Shown here: piece by piece, positions 1 through 7,127 of the stretch
How positions within the stretch are numbered: position 1 is the first letter of the stretch
How the letters are laid out: each line of letters opens with the position of its first letter
DNA from: a bacterium
GTDB lineage: Bacteria; Bacteroidota; Bacteroidia; Flavobacteriales; Schleiferiaceae
Reading direction: 5' to 3'
DNA length: 64,000 bases
NCBI GenBank assembly: GCA_016125155.1
Contig: WGMI01000012.1
Span: 143,179 to 207,178 of the forward strand
Notes under the pieces: model-generated
Told to the model about the DNA's origin: nothing
Database searches by the model: none
Seen by the model: the letters and a program-made list of their open reading frames with translations, nothing else
Position numbers and translations under genes: made by a program

Positions 1-653
1 CGCAAATGAGCATCTTCTCGACCAATCTTGGGCGCGGGTCGCTCCGTTCCCCGAAGTTGTTGGGGCCGCGGATGCAGCTTTCCCTCGGCCAGACCCCGAA
101 CGGTTTCGACGACCAGTTGGGCTCCCCGTTCTTTCAGGCGGTCGTAGAGCGTCTGTATGTTGTCTTCGGGCGCAATGGGCTCAGCGGCTTGGAGCAACAA
201 TGAACCCGTGTCGATGCGGTCGTCGATGAGAAAGGTGGTAACACCAGTCTCCTCGTCTCCGTTGAGCAAGGCGTGGTTTATCGGGGCTGCGCCTCTGTAG
301 TCGGGCAAGAGCGATGCGTGCAGGTTAAAGGTTCCAAGCGGGGGCAGGCTCCATACGGCTTGGGGCAACATCCTGAAGGCCACGACCACAAAAATGGAGG
401 CATCCCACATGCGAAGGCGTTCGAGGAAATGGGGGTCTTTCAGACTTTCGGGCTGTACGACTTCGAGGCCGTATTCGAGGGCCTTGATTTTCACCTCTGG
501 AGCCTGCAGTTTCTGCCCCCTGCCCGATGGCTTGTCAGGAGCCGTCACTACGGCCCGCACAGAAATGCCTGATTCTACAAGGGCTTGAAGGGAGGCCACG
601 GCAAATTCCGGGGTGCCGAAAAAAACCACCGAGGGAAGGGGAGGGGGGCTCAT
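1..653 (-). CDS. fmt: Methionyl-tRNA formyltransferase, C-terminus cut by window edge
   Basis: Transfers a formyl group from 10-formyl-tetrahydrofolate to Met-tRNA(fMet) in the cytoplasm, giving the initiator tRNA. The first 217 codons are present. The N-terminal Rossmann strand reads VVFFGTPEFA (residues 9-18). The catalytic trio is visible as N110, H112 (in NLHASLLPDYRG) and D148 (in IDTG), the spacing of the E. coli enzyme. The C-terminal OB-like domain lies outside the window. The start is the ATG at 653, 10 nt after the recQ stop, so it is probably cotranscribed with recQ. The open frame runs off the edge without a stop. Confidence 0.95.
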   Translation of the reverse strand, partial: MSPPPLPSVVFFGTPEFAVASLQALVESGISVRAVVTAPDKPSGRGQKLQAPEVKIKALEYGLEVVQPESLKDPHFLERLRMWDASIFVVVAFRMLPQAVWSLPPLGTFNLHASLLPDYRGAAPINHALLNGDEETGVTTFLIDDRIDTGSLLLQAAEPIAPEDNIQTLYDRLKERGAQLVVETVRGLAEGKLHPRPQQLRGTERPAPKIGREDAHL

Positions 654-663
654 GCGTTTGGGC

Positions 664-2607
664 TCAGTCGTTAAGGGGTTCGGAATGGGTCCCACTCCAT
701 TGCCAGGTACCATCGGGATTTTGAATGAGGGCACCGGTGCGCATCCAGTGTTCCAAGGTCGATCGCAGCGCATTTTGCTCTTCAAGAGCCCATCCGGAGA
801 GGGGATCCCGCACTGGACCGCTTTGGATTCGCTTCAGAAATTCTGCCCGGAGCCGTGCGCGGTCCTTGCGCTTTCGCCCGACACATACATCGCATGTTCC
901 ACAGGGCCCCGGCAGCAACTCGCCCAGATAGTCGATCATTTTTTGGGTTCGGCACAAACCGTCCTCGTGCAGCCAGCGCCGAATGCCTTCCGTGCCCGAT
1001 TGAAAAGCGTGGAGCCGTTGTTCAAAAAACCCTTTGTCCATCCGGATGTATGCCCTTTCAACTCTGTTTTCGGTTAACAAGATGTTGTGCTCTTCGTCTG
1101 ACGTATGGTAGCGACCCAACCCCACCTGATCGATGCGTCTAAGCCCGTCAGCGATGTCCATGGCGGTGGTTCCAAGCGTTTTTGCGATGGCCGTTTCGTC
1201 TATTTCGACCGCCTCGCTAAAAATCCCCGGCTGGGTGCGGGCCAGGTGCTTGAGCAAGGGAAGCAGGCGGGGGTGCTCTGCCCCAATGGACTCCATTTCT
1301 CGGGCCACGAAATCGAGCTGTAGCGTAGAGACGGTCCGTAGATTGCGCAACACCTCCAAATGCCCCGAGACCTCAATCAAATCCAGCGCTTTGGAAAGCT
1401 GCTCCTTGTCCATTTCGAGTTCGCGCGAAATCGCCTCACGATCAATCGACAAGCGCATTCCTCGACCGCTTCCCAAAGCAACGCCTCCTTTGACCCAGAG
1501 CATTTCCAAAACGCGGGGAAGGTCTTTCCACCCGGGGAATTGCTGTTTGCGGGATTCCAGCCATTCAGCAGGCTCTCCGGGATAGAGCAAAACCACCGAA
1601 TAGGCTGGGGCCCCATCGCGCCCGGCCCGACCGGCTTCCTGAAAATAGGCCTCAATGCCCGAGGGGACCATGAGGTGGGCCACCAGCCGAACATCGGGTT
1701 TGTCGATCCCCATCCCGAAGGCGTTGGTGGCCACCACCAAGCGGGTTTGATTGTCCATCCACCGCTTTTGACGCGCCGATCGCTCATCGCGGTCCAAACC
1801 AGCGTGATAGGCCTCGGCAGCATGCCCCAGGCTCCGCAAATGCGCGGCGGCGGCTTCACAGGCTTTGCGGGTTGGAGCATACACCACGGCACTGCCTTGT
1901 ACCCGGTCGAGCAAGTACAGCAGCTCGGTTTCTTTGTTTTCCGTGTATCGAACCGAATAGCTCAGATTGGGCCGCACAAAACTTCGGCGAATGACCCGAG
2001 GTTCGCGCAATTGGAGCTTTTCGAGGATATCCTTGACCACTTCAGGGGTAGCGGTCGCGGTGAGTGCCAGCGTAGGGGTATCTGGAAAGCACTCTTTCAA
2101 TCGATTCAGCCGCAGATAGGCCGGTCTAAAGTCGTAGCCCCACTGGCTGATGCAATGCGCTTCGTCAATGGCGATCAAAGAAGGCCGGAGCCTTTCGATC
2201 AATAAGCCAAAATGCCCACTTTCCAACCGTTCTGGAGAAACGTACAAGAAGCGTGTCGTACCATAAACGCAGCGGTCAACAGCCGCTTCGAGCGCATCGA
2301 GGGTTCGAGGTCCCGAAAGCGCTTCCGCCGGAATGCCACGGCGGTTGAGTTGGTCGACTTGATCGGCCATCAGCGCAATGAGCGGTGATATCACCAATCC
2401 ATGCCCAGTGCCGCACAGCACCGGCAGCTGATAGCAAATCGATTTACCTCCTCCCGTGGGGAGCAAGGCGAGGGTGTCCCTGCCTTCCAATACTGACTGA
2501 ACAATTTCGTCCTGTCCGGGCCTCAGGGCGTCGTATCCCCAGAACTGTTTCAAGACGGCCAGCGCCCGGTCCATAGGGCCTTTGGGGTCCAGACCACCAC
2601 CTTGCAT
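664..2607 (-). CDS. recQ: RecQ family ATP-dependent DNA helicase
   Basis: A 3'-5' DNA helicase for recombination and repair. Visible are the RecQ motif 0 (FGYDALRPGQ-like: FWGYDALRPGQ), Walker A LLPTGGGKS, the DEAH box in IDEAHCISQWGYDFRP, motif V/VI (NAFGMGIDKPDVR, EAGRAGRDG) and a zinc-binding Cys set (CRTQKMIDYLGELLPGPC followed by CDVC). No obvious HRDC domain follows; the protein ends soon after the winged helix, as in short Bacteroidota RecQs. Start options are TTG 2637, ATG 2607 and ATG 2574. ATG 2607 is chosen; 2574 would put the start right before the helicase core. It lies between the ATPase gene and fmt on the same strand. Confidence 0.93.
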   Translation of the reverse strand: MQGGGLDPKGPMDRALAVLKQFWGYDALRPGQDEIVQSVLEGRDTLALLPTGGGKSICYQLPVLCGTGHGLVISPLIALMADQVDQLNRRGIPAEALSGPRTLDALEAAVDRCVYGTTRFLYVSPERLESGHFGLLIERLRPSLIAIDEAHCISQWGYDFRPAYLRLNRLKECFPDTPTLALTATATPEVVKDILEKLQLREPRVIRRSFVRPNLSYSVRYTENKETELLYLLDRVQGSAVVYAPTRKACEAAAAHLRSLGHAAEAYHAGLDRDERSARQKRWMDNQTRLVVATNAFGMGIDKPDVRLVAHLMVPSGIEAYFQEAGRAGRDGAPAYSVVLLYPGEPAEWLESRKQQFPGWKDLPRVLEMLWVKGGVALGSGRGMRLSIDREAISRELEMDKEQLSKALDLIEVSGHLEVLRNLRTVSTLQLDFVAREMESIGAEHPRLLPLLKHLARTQPGIFSEAVEIDETAIAKTLGTTAMDIADGLRRIDQVGLGRYHTSDEEHNILLTENRVERAYIRMDKGFFEQRLHAFQSGTEGIRRWLHEDGLCRTQKMIDYLGELLPGPCGTCDVCVGRKRKDRARLRAEFLKRIQSGPVRDPLSGWALEEQNALRSTLEHWMRTGALIQNPDGTWQWSGTHSEPLND

Positions 2608-2640
2608 CGGTCGGGTATGCGCAGTGTTTTCGGGCAAGGC

Positions 2641-3195
2641 TCAGGAGAGTTTGCGCATCACGAATTCCAGGCGCTCCTCGACCGAGGCCAGAGGCAATTC
2701 CACCCATTGGTACCCCAGGCTATCGTACACTTCGAGCAGTTGGTCGTAGATGCGCTGGGCGGTTGCAAAATCTTCCGTGCGCTCTCCATCGACGCAGTAA
2801 ATCGACTCCCAAGGGGGAGCGACAAAGACAGGATCTTCGTACCGGTAGGTGCTCATCAGGCTGATCCATTCGGGGGGGATGGGTCGTTGTTCGAGCCGCA
2901 GGTAAGCCAAGGTATCGGGCAGACCCCGGTCGTAGAAATTGAACGAGCCGGGCAGGGCAGCTTCGTACGACTGTATGCCGGCTTCGATCATTTTTTCGCT
3001 GAACCGATCGAGATCTCTCCAGGGCATTGGGGCTTGACCGTTGTGTTTGTGGGCCGCAATCCAAGCCCGGGCGTTCTCTCGGTGAATCGCGTGGTCTTTG
3101 CGCCCCAAAGCCTCGAGCAAGGTCGATTTGCCTGTCCCCGGACCACCGGTCAACACAATGCGCTTAATGCCTCCTTCCCAAATTCGAATCGACAT
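2641..3195 (-). CDS. Small P-loop ATPase, AAA_28 / NadR-kinase-like
   Basis: A 184-residue single-domain NTPase. Walker A is at residues 16-24 (GGPGTGKST), preceded by a hydrophobic strand (RIVLTG). The layout resembles the AAA_28 group related to the NadR nicotinamide riboside kinase domain: an early P-loop, a YDRGLPDTLAY segment in the middle, and a lid-like ERTEDFATAQRIYDQL stretch near the end. The substrate is unknown; a small-molecule kinase role is inferred from fold similarity only. It starts at ATG 3195 and shares a 123-nt divergent region with the HerA-like gene. Its stop sits just upstream of recQ. Confidence 0.75.
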   Translation of the reverse strand: MSIRIWEGGIKRIVLTGGPGTGKSTLLEALGRKDHAIHRENARAWIAAHKHNGQAPMPWRDLDRFSEKMIEAGIQSYEAALPGSFNFYDRGLPDTLAYLRLEQRPIPPEWISLMSTYRYEDPVFVAPPWESIYCVDGERTEDFATAQRIYDQLLEVYDSLGYQWVELPLASVEERLEFVMRKLS

Positions 3196-3318
3196 AATCG
3201 TAGAAAAGCCTCTGTGGGTTTCGATCTACGCGAAACTAAGCAGTGCAATTGGTGCGCGTCGTCCCTATTTTGGCGACTGAGAATAGTCAATATTCAACCA
3301 CCTGATATTCAAACCCCA

Positions 3319-4845
3319 ATGAACATGAAGTCAGCACTGATTGATCAAATCGCTTCGGGATATGCGCCCAAGGGGCCGTTTATCAGTCTGGGCAAGGCCA
3401 AACTCGATGGAGACGTCCTTCCCGAGGCCGAGGTCAAACTGGCTCTGTCCACGTTTAACCGACACGGACTCATTTCGGGATCCACGGGTTCGGGCAAGAC
3501 CAAGACCTTGCAGATCCTGGCCGAAAGCCTGAGTGCCCAAGGCGTGCCCTGCCTGCTGATGGACATCAAAGGGGACTTAAGTGGTGTCGCTCAGCCTGGA
3601 GACGCCGAAAATAGTAGGATTGTCGAACGCCATCAGCTCTTGGGCATGCCCTACACTGCCCAAGGGGCTCCCGTGGAGTTGCTCGGTTTAGGAGCCGAAG
3701 CCCAGGGCACCCCGATGCGGGCCACGGTGAGCGAATTTGGTCCCCTGTTGTTGTCTCGGGTTTTGGGATTGAGCGAGGCCCAGGAAGGGGTTATGGCGGT
3801 TCTCTTTAAATACTGCGACGACGAGGGGCTGCCCCTGCTCGACTTGGAAGACCTCAAAACCGCACTCCACTACTTGAGCGGACCGGGCAAGCAGGAGTTG
3901 TCGGCCCGATATGGTGCCATTTCTCCCGCCTCGGTGGGCACCCTACTCCGAAAAGTAGTGGCGCTTGAACAGGAAGGCGGGCATCGCTTTTTTGGTGAGC
4001 CCTCGTTTGAGGTGGAAGACCTGATGCGGATTGATTCAGAGGGCAGGGGGGTCCTCGGGGTGCTGCGGTTGATGGAACTTCAGGACAAACCCAAGCTTTT
4101 TTCGACGTTCATGTTGAGCCTGTTGGCCGAGTTGTATGCCTCTTTGCCCGAGGCCGGCGATAGAGACCGACCCAAATTGGTGTTGTTTATCGACGAGGCG
4201 CATCTCGTGTTTAAAGAAGCATCCAAGGCGTTGCTCGATCAATTGGAGACCGTAGTCAAGCTGATTCGTTCAAAAGGCGTTGGGCTCTTTTTCTGTACCC
4301 AGTTGCCCGGCGATATTCCCATGGCGGTATTGAGCCAATTGGGATTGAAAATTCAGCACTCGCTCAGGGCATTTACCGCCCGTGACCGCAAAGACATTCG
4401 TCTTGTAGCCGAAAATTATCCGCTCAGCGATTTCTACAAGGTCGAGCAACTCATAACCGAACTCGGAATTGGCGAGGCTTTGGTGACGGGACTGAACGAA
4501 AAGAGCGTCCCTACTCCTTTGGTGCATACCTATTTGGTGGCTCCGGCTTCGCGCATGGATGTGTTGACCGACACCGAGGTTGAGGCCTTGTTGCGGGCCT
4601 CGAAATTGGAGGCCAAATACCGAAAGACCATTGACCGCGATTCGGCCCACGAAATGCTCGAACAAAAGTTGAAACAGGCCGTGGAAGCCGAACACGAAGA
4701 ACCCCAGTCCAAGCCTACGCGCTCCAAGCGGCCCGAACCCTCGGCCCTCGACAAAGTGCTCCGCAGCCCGGTGGCCCGGAGTTTTGGGGTGGCGTTGGCG
4801 GGCTCGTTGACCCGGGCCTTGATGGGAGCGTTGAAAAAACGCTAG
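3319..4845 (+). CDS. HerA-like / DUF853 (YjgR family) ATPase
   Basis: A 508-residue ATPase of the HerA/FtsK superfamily, DUF853 branch (E. coli YjgR). Walker A is GSTGSGKTKT near residue 57. Walker B is LVLFIDEAHLVF near residue 295, followed by a sensor-like FFCTQLPGDIP. The C-terminal 70 residues are charged and low in complexity, then end in a short hydrophobic stretch. The cellular role of DUF853 is not established; DNA or protein translocation is inferred from the fold. The frame is open upstream to 2602, but that part is antisense to two good genes. ATG 3319 opens with MNMKSALIDQIASGY, a natural start for the family. Confidence 0.85.
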   Translation: MNMKSALIDQIASGYAPKGPFISLGKAKLDGDVLPEAEVKLALSTFNRHGLISGSTGSGKTKTLQILAESLSAQGVPCLLMDIKGDLSGVAQPGDAENSRIVERHQLLGMPYTAQGAPVELLGLGAEAQGTPMRATVSEFGPLLLSRVLGLSEAQEGVMAVLFKYCDDEGLPLLDLEDLKTALHYLSGPGKQELSARYGAISPASVGTLLRKVVALEQEGGHRFFGEPSFEVEDLMRIDSEGRGVLGVLRLMELQDKPKLFSTFMLSLLAELYASLPEAGDRDRPKLVLFIDEAHLVFKEASKALLDQLETVVKLIRSKGVGLFFCTQLPGDIPMAVLSQLGLKIQHSLRAFTARDRKDIRLVAENYPLSDFYKVEQLITELGIGEALVTGLNEKSVPTPLVHTYLVAPASRMDVLTDTEVEALLRASKLEAKYRKTIDRDSAHEMLEQKLKQAVEAEHEEPQSKPTRSKRPEPSALDKVLRSPVARSFGVALAGSLTRALMGALKKR

Positions 4846-4868
4846 GCTAAAAGGCCCTCTAGAGCGCA

Positions 4869-4897
4869 TAAAAAAAGCCGGCTTGTAGGGCCGGCTT
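4869..4897 (-). terminator. Rho-independent terminator of rpsP
   Basis: An 8-bp perfect stem (AAGCCGGC at 4875-4882, GCCGGCTT at 4890-4897) with a 7-nt loop. Read on the minus strand it is followed by a run of eight T. It sits 24 nt past the rpsP stop and also lies between the two convergent genes. Confidence 0.85.
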
Positions 4898-4920
4898 GGA
4901 TATTCTGTTTGGGTGGCTGC

Positions 4921-5493
4921 TTATTCTGCAGCGGCTTCTGCAGCGGCTTCTGCACTTTCGGCTGGAGCCTCCGCCTCAACCGATGCTTCAGCCTCGGTTG
5001 CGGCTTCTACCGCTTCTTCGGCAACGGGCTCGGCGGCGGCCAAACGGGCTTTGAGGGCCTCTTCGCGCTTGGCGTTGACTTCGGCTTCTTTCTCAAGACG
5101 CTTGCGCATTTCGGTTTCTTTCGACTTGCTCAAATGGTCTTTTTTGCCCTCGATTTTGCCGATTTTATCGCTCAACCACTGGTCGAAGCGCTCTTGTACT
5201 TGCTCTTCAGTCAGGGCGCCTTTCTTAACGCCTTCTTCGAGGTGTTTGCGGAGCATCACTCCTTTGTAGCGCAAAATGGCGCGAACGGTTTCTGAAGGCT
5301 GGGCTCCATTGTTTATCCAACGCAAGGCGGCATCGAAATCGAGATCGATGGTAGCAGGGTTGGTATTGGGATTGTACTGACCGATCTTTTCAATGAAACG
5401 TCCATCGCGGCGCGAGCGGCTGTCTGTGGCGACGATGGTGAAGATGGGTTGGCCTTTGCGGCCGTGGCGTTGGAGGCGGAGGCGTACGCTCAT
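4921..5493 (-). CDS. rpsP: 30S ribosomal protein S16 with long C-terminal extension
   Basis: Small-subunit protein S16. The core (residues 1-85) shows the family start MSVRLRLQRHGRK, the segment DSRSRRDGRFIEKIGQYNP and the KGVMLRKH region. A roughly 100-residue tail follows: first a charged helical part, then an Ala/Glu-rich stretch ending in repeated AEAAAE. Long tails of this type are normal in Bacteroidota; most other bacterial S16 proteins are about 80-90 residues. rimM, commonly the next gene, is not adjacent here but lies at 18.8 kb. It has its own promoter and terminator and so looks monocistronic. Confidence 0.97.
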   Translation of the reverse strand: MSVRLRLQRHGRKGQPIFTIVATDSRSRRDGRFIEKIGQYNPNTNPATIDLDFDAALRWINNGAQPSETVRAILRYKGVMLRKHLEEGVKKGALTEEQVQERFDQWLSDKIGKIEGKKDHLSKSKETEMRKRLEKEAEVNAKREEALKARLAAAEPVAEEAVEAATEAEASVEAEAPAESAEAAAEAAAE

Positions 5494-5905
5494 AAAGACG
5501 TGTGGTTTTAGAAGGGTCCGAGACCCTGTTCACAGGTTTGGGGCGCGAAGATACTGCTTTTTTTGGTTGGAATCGAAAGCTTGGCTTCGAAACACCCGAG
5601 ATGGCATGAAGCCGAGAACCCACAGCCTGCCATGGTACTATAAAGCTAGGGTGAGTCTCGCAATCCGCCACGGTTGCGTTTTGAGCATGCCCTCCGGGTA
5701 TGTTCCCAGGGTCATTTGGTATTTTTAGCAAGGTCGGTGCTGAGGGACGGAGCCGATCAAGCTGATCCTTGGAGTTTCGAAAGACTTCAGAGCAAGCGTT
5801 TTCGGTTTGTTCGAGGCGCCCTGCCCAAGCCGGTCAGGGGGCGCATCCCAATGCCACCGAATGCCGCGGGATTTTTCAAGAGCGCTGCGTACCTTTCTCC
5901 CTAGC
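5494..5905. other. Intergenic region, 412 nt, divergent promoters only
   Basis: Lies between rpsP (leftward) and the phosphatase gene (rightward). The rpsP promoter lies near 5550. A TACCTTTC box at 5890-5897, 8 nt before the phosphatase ATG, may be the promoter of that gene. In the remaining roughly 330 nt no convincing gene, tRNA, repeat or hairpin was seen. The short open frames here show no family resemblance. Confidence 0.5.
5546..5553 (-). promoter_or_regulatory. Probable rpsP promoter, -7 element
   Basis: On the minus strand the sequence reads TATCTTCG followed directly by CGCCCC, about 53 nt before the rpsP ATG. It matches the Bacteroidota -7 box TAnnTTTG except for one base. The same TTCGCGCCCC string recurs upstream of smpB. 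No clear -33 TTG is seen. Confidence 0.45.
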
Positions 5906-6376
5906 ATGAGCACACCCTATCGCGTTTTGTTTGTCTGTTTGGGCAACATCTGCCGATCGCCCCTGGCAGAGGCCCTGCTGCGGAGCAAAGACCCGGAGGG
6001 CCGTTTCGAGGTCGATTCGGCCGGAACCTCGGGGTTTCACCAAGGCGAATCGCCCGACTACCGCACCCGAAAAAGTGCGGCCCGCCACGGTCTTTCGATG
6101 GAGGGCATCCGATCCAGACCCATCGAGCCCGCCGATCTGGACCGCTTCGATGTCATCCTCGCCATGGACCGTTCGAATCGAGAAGCGCTGTGGCAAATGG
6201 CGCAAACCGATGCCCAACGGGCCAAGATTCGACTGATGCTCGACGAGCTCCAGCTGGGGGCTGAACTCGAAGTGCCCGATCCCTTTCACGGTGGGGACGA
6301 GGGCTTTGAACAGGTCTATGCCTTGCTCGACAAAGCTTGTGATGCGCTGGTTGAACGAACCCGTTCTCACATCTAA
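5906..6376 (+). CDS. Low molecular weight protein-tyrosine phosphatase
   Basis: A cytoplasmic phosphatase of the LMW-PTP/arsenate reductase-like fold, 156 residues. The P-loop C-x5-R-S is visible as VCLGNICRSPLAEA near residue 10. The general-acid Asp is in VPDPFHGG near residue 126. The length is typical. The open frame extends upstream to 5807, but ATG 5906 sits directly before the conserved first strand (YRVLFVCLGN). Targets cannot be read from sequence. The rsmI-like gene follows after 11 nt. Confidence 0.92.
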   Translation: MSTPYRVLFVCLGNICRSPLAEALLRSKDPEGRFEVDSAGTSGFHQGESPDYRTRKSAARHGLSMEGIRSRPIEPADLDRFDVILAMDRSNREALWQMAQTDAQRAKIRLMLDELQLGAELEVPDPFHGGDEGFEQVYALLDKACDALVERTRSHI

Positions 6377-6387
6377 TTCGCACTTCG

Positions 6388-7119
6388 TTGGAAGCGACCG
6401 ACCCTCGTCCCGCCCTTGGTTCGCTATGGCTGATTCCCAGTCCCATTTCGGAATCGGAGCCCTTGGAGGTCTTGCCCCTAAGCATCAAAAGCGTACTGGA
6501 GCGCCTCGAACACTATGTGGTCGAAAACGAAAAGACCGCGCGGCGTTTTATCAAGAGGGCGGCACCTTCGATCGAACAGAGCGAACTGCGGATGAGGGTG
6601 CTCAACAAATACACCCCAACCGAAGAATGGCTTGAACTGTTGGAACCCTGTTTTCAGGGGTTCGATGTGGGCCTGATCTCTGAGGCCGGTTGTCCTGGCA
6701 TCGCCGATCCAGGAGCCGAATTGGTGCAGCTGGCCCACGAACACGGCATTCGGGTACGCCCTTTGGTCGGGCCGTCGAGCATCGTTCTTGCGCTCATGGG
6801 GAGCGGGATGAACGGCCAGAATTTCGCCTTTTTGGGCTATTTACCCATCGAAAAAGACGAGCGTCGCAAGCGCATCCGAGAATGCGAAAAGCGCAGCCGA
6901 ACCACGGGCGTAACCCAGATTTTTATCGAGACTCCCTACCGCAATCAGAAACTCTTCGACGAACTGCTTCAACACCTTTCGCCCGAAACACGGCTCTGCC
7001 TTGCCCTCGATTTGACCGGAAGTTCCGAACAGCTCATCACCCGAACAGCGTCTCAGTGGAAGTCCGTTCGCCCCGAGTTGCCCAAGGAACCGGCCTTATT
7101 TCTGATCGACGCGCGTTAA
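6388..7119 (+). CDS. SAM-dependent tetrapyrrole-methylase family protein, RsmI-like
   Basis: A 243-residue TP-methylase fold protein. It shows the family start LWLIPSPI (where RsmI has LYVVPTPIGN), then GLISEAGCPGIADPGAELVQLAHEHG and the PLVGPSSIVLALMGSGMNGQNFAFLGYLP segment, all matching the RsmI group that 2'-O-methylates C1402 of 16S rRNA. The N-terminus is divergent, and Bacteroidota often carry such a second, shorter RsmI-like paralogue, so rRNA as the substrate is an inference. No ATG fits; the start is taken as TTG 6388, 11 nt after the phosphatase stop. The stop is 8 nt from the stop of the convergent peptidase gene. Confidence 0.85.
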   Translation: MEATDPRPALGSLWLIPSPISESEPLEVLPLSIKSVLERLEHYVVENEKTARRFIKRAAPSIEQSELRMRVLNKYTPTEEWLELLEPCFQGFDVGLISEAGCPGIADPGAELVQLAHEHGIRVRPLVGPSSIVLALMGSGMNGQNFAFLGYLPIEKDERRKRIRECEKRSRTTGVTQIFIETPYRNQKLFDELLQHLSPETRLCLALDLTGSSEQLITRTASQWKSVRPELPKEPALFLIDAR

Positions 7120-7127
7120 GGACTTTT

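Noticed and set aside
2602..3318. Upstream 239-codon extension of the HerA-like gene
   Set aside because: It is antisense to the small ATPase gene and to the recQ start. The family start matches ATG 3319.
5390..5731. A 113-codon minus-strand frame over the rpsP start
   Set aside because: Pro/Arg/His-rich composition, overlaps rpsP and its promoter, and has no family resemblance.
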